DNA from: Arcanobacterium_A hippocoleae
GTDB lineage: Bacteria; Actinomycetota; Actinomycetes; Actinomycetales; Actinomycetaceae
Assembly: GCF_031456295.1 (NCBI RefSeq)
Contig: NZ_JAVDUJ010000001.1
Span: 558,001-622,000, forward strand
Length of the DNA stretch: 64,000 bases
Reading direction: 5' to 3'
The notes beneath the pieces were generated by a model. The model saw nothing but the letters and a program-made list of their open reading frames with translations, ran no database searches and was not told where the DNA came from. A program made the translations under genes and the position numbers. Shown here one piece after another: positions 63,639 to 64,000 of this stretch (its first letter is position 1; every line of letters begins with the position of its first letter).

Positions 63639-64000
63639 GATGCGTCCTTTTGTAATGACGGATCTGCTTGCACAAATTCACGATCTGTAACAGCAGATTC
63701 CTCTTCCGCAAAGAATTGCATCACGATGATTATTCCAATCCCCGCCACCAGCGCAATATCGGCGACATTGCCAATAAACCATGTGCCATAACGAATAAAA
63801 TCAACTACGTGCCCAACTCCGAATCCTGGTTCACGAAACAGGCGATCAAGTAAATTTCCAATTGCTCCAGCCCAAATCACGGCAAGCACGTATTGATACT
63901 TCACTTCCTGCATTTTATGCATCACGTAAGGCATCGCACACACCACGATTACCGCAAAAACTGTGAAGATCCAAGTACTTGCTGCTCCCAGAGAAAAGGC
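63635..64000 (-). CDS. lspA: Signal peptidase II, 3' part (start beyond window)
   Basis: LspA removes the signal peptide of lipoproteins after lipid attachment. The last 121 codons are present and the frame stays open to the window edge. They show AFSLGAASTWIF, IWAGAIGNLLDRLF, and the two catalytic aspartates in HVVDFIR and NVADIAL. The motif before the second aspartate reads IGNVAD where FNxAD is usual. About 25 polar residues follow the last helix. Several lipoproteins in this window (metal, methionine, amino acid and zinc binding proteins) are likely substrates. Confidence 0.92.
   Translation of the reverse strand, partial: AFSLGAASTWIFTVFAVIVVCAMPYVMHKMQEVKYQYVLAVIWAGAIGNLLDRLFREPGFGVGHVVDFIRYGTWFIGNVADIALVAGIGIIIVMQFFAEEESAVTDREFVQADPSLQKDAS

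Overview
The window is chromosomal DNA from a Gram-positive actinobacterium. By eye the base composition is moderate (mid-40s to about 50 percent G+C), low for the phylum. The actinobacterial signs are a single-chain homodimeric-type pyruvate dehydrogenase E1 (aceE) beside a DUF3052 gene, a DUF3145 gene, an anchored-repeat metal ABC transporter operon, a DtxR-family regulator, a VKOR-family protein, the comEA-comEC-holA cluster and the glyS-dusB-dgt-dnaG cluster. An LPQTG wall protein, a FemAB-type peptide-bridge enzyme and lactate use suggest a host-associated member near Actinomycetaceae. That placement is an inference. I see no prophage, insertion sequence, integrase or CRISPR array.

Layout. 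1-4.5 kb: end of bioY, then holA, comEC and comEA. 4.7-12.8 kb: sugar epimerase, leuS, HIT protein, VKOR protein, AI-2E/PerM-type permease and deoD. 12.9-16.8 kb: a DtxR-type repressor gene, then a SAM-I riboswitch in front of the methionine importer metN-metI-metQ. 16.8-21.2 kb: a four-gene minus-strand metal transporter operon (binding protein, wall-repeat protein, ATPase, permease). 21.5-25.5 kb: aminotransferase and a polar amino acid ABC importer. 25.5-31.7 kb: FemAB-type transferase and the lactate permease plus LldEFG oxidation operon. 31.7-35.4 kb: DUF3052 gene and aceE. 35.5-39.4 kb: an asymmetric heterodimeric ABC exporter. 39.3-44.8 kb: HAD phosphatase, YrdC/YciO-type protein, an ACP-like protein without the carrier serine, DUF3145, peptide deformylase, phosphoribosyltransferase, tRNA-Asn and two small conserved-looking proteins. 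45.1-47.5 kb: a sortase-anchored surface protein with about eleven identical 63-bp repeats. 47.9-54.3 kb: a CAU tRNA, dnaG, dgt, dusB and glyS. 54.5-58.4 kb: zinc uptake genes znuA-znuC-znuB, a Zur-type regulator and an S4-domain protein. 58.5-64 kb: dnaE, a GNAT acetyltransferase, an RluD-type pseudouridine synthase and the 3' part of lspA.

How it fits together. Much of the window is nutrient capture: biotin, methionine, amino acids, lactate and two separate divalent-metal systems. Lactate enters by LldP, is oxidised by LldEFG to pyruvate and passes to AceE next door. Control elements are readable: a SAM riboswitch whose closing helix covers the metN start codon, a Zur-like palindrome over the znuA start, and hairpins after two binding-protein genes that probably set binding protein above permease. 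Transcription units are mostly closed by long perfect inverted repeats, several usable from both sides.

Most interesting points: the metal-binding lipoprotein whose inserted wall domain looks circularly permuted relative to its partner; the perfect 63-bp repeat array; the serine-less ACP-like protein beside DUF3145; and the riboswitch architecture.
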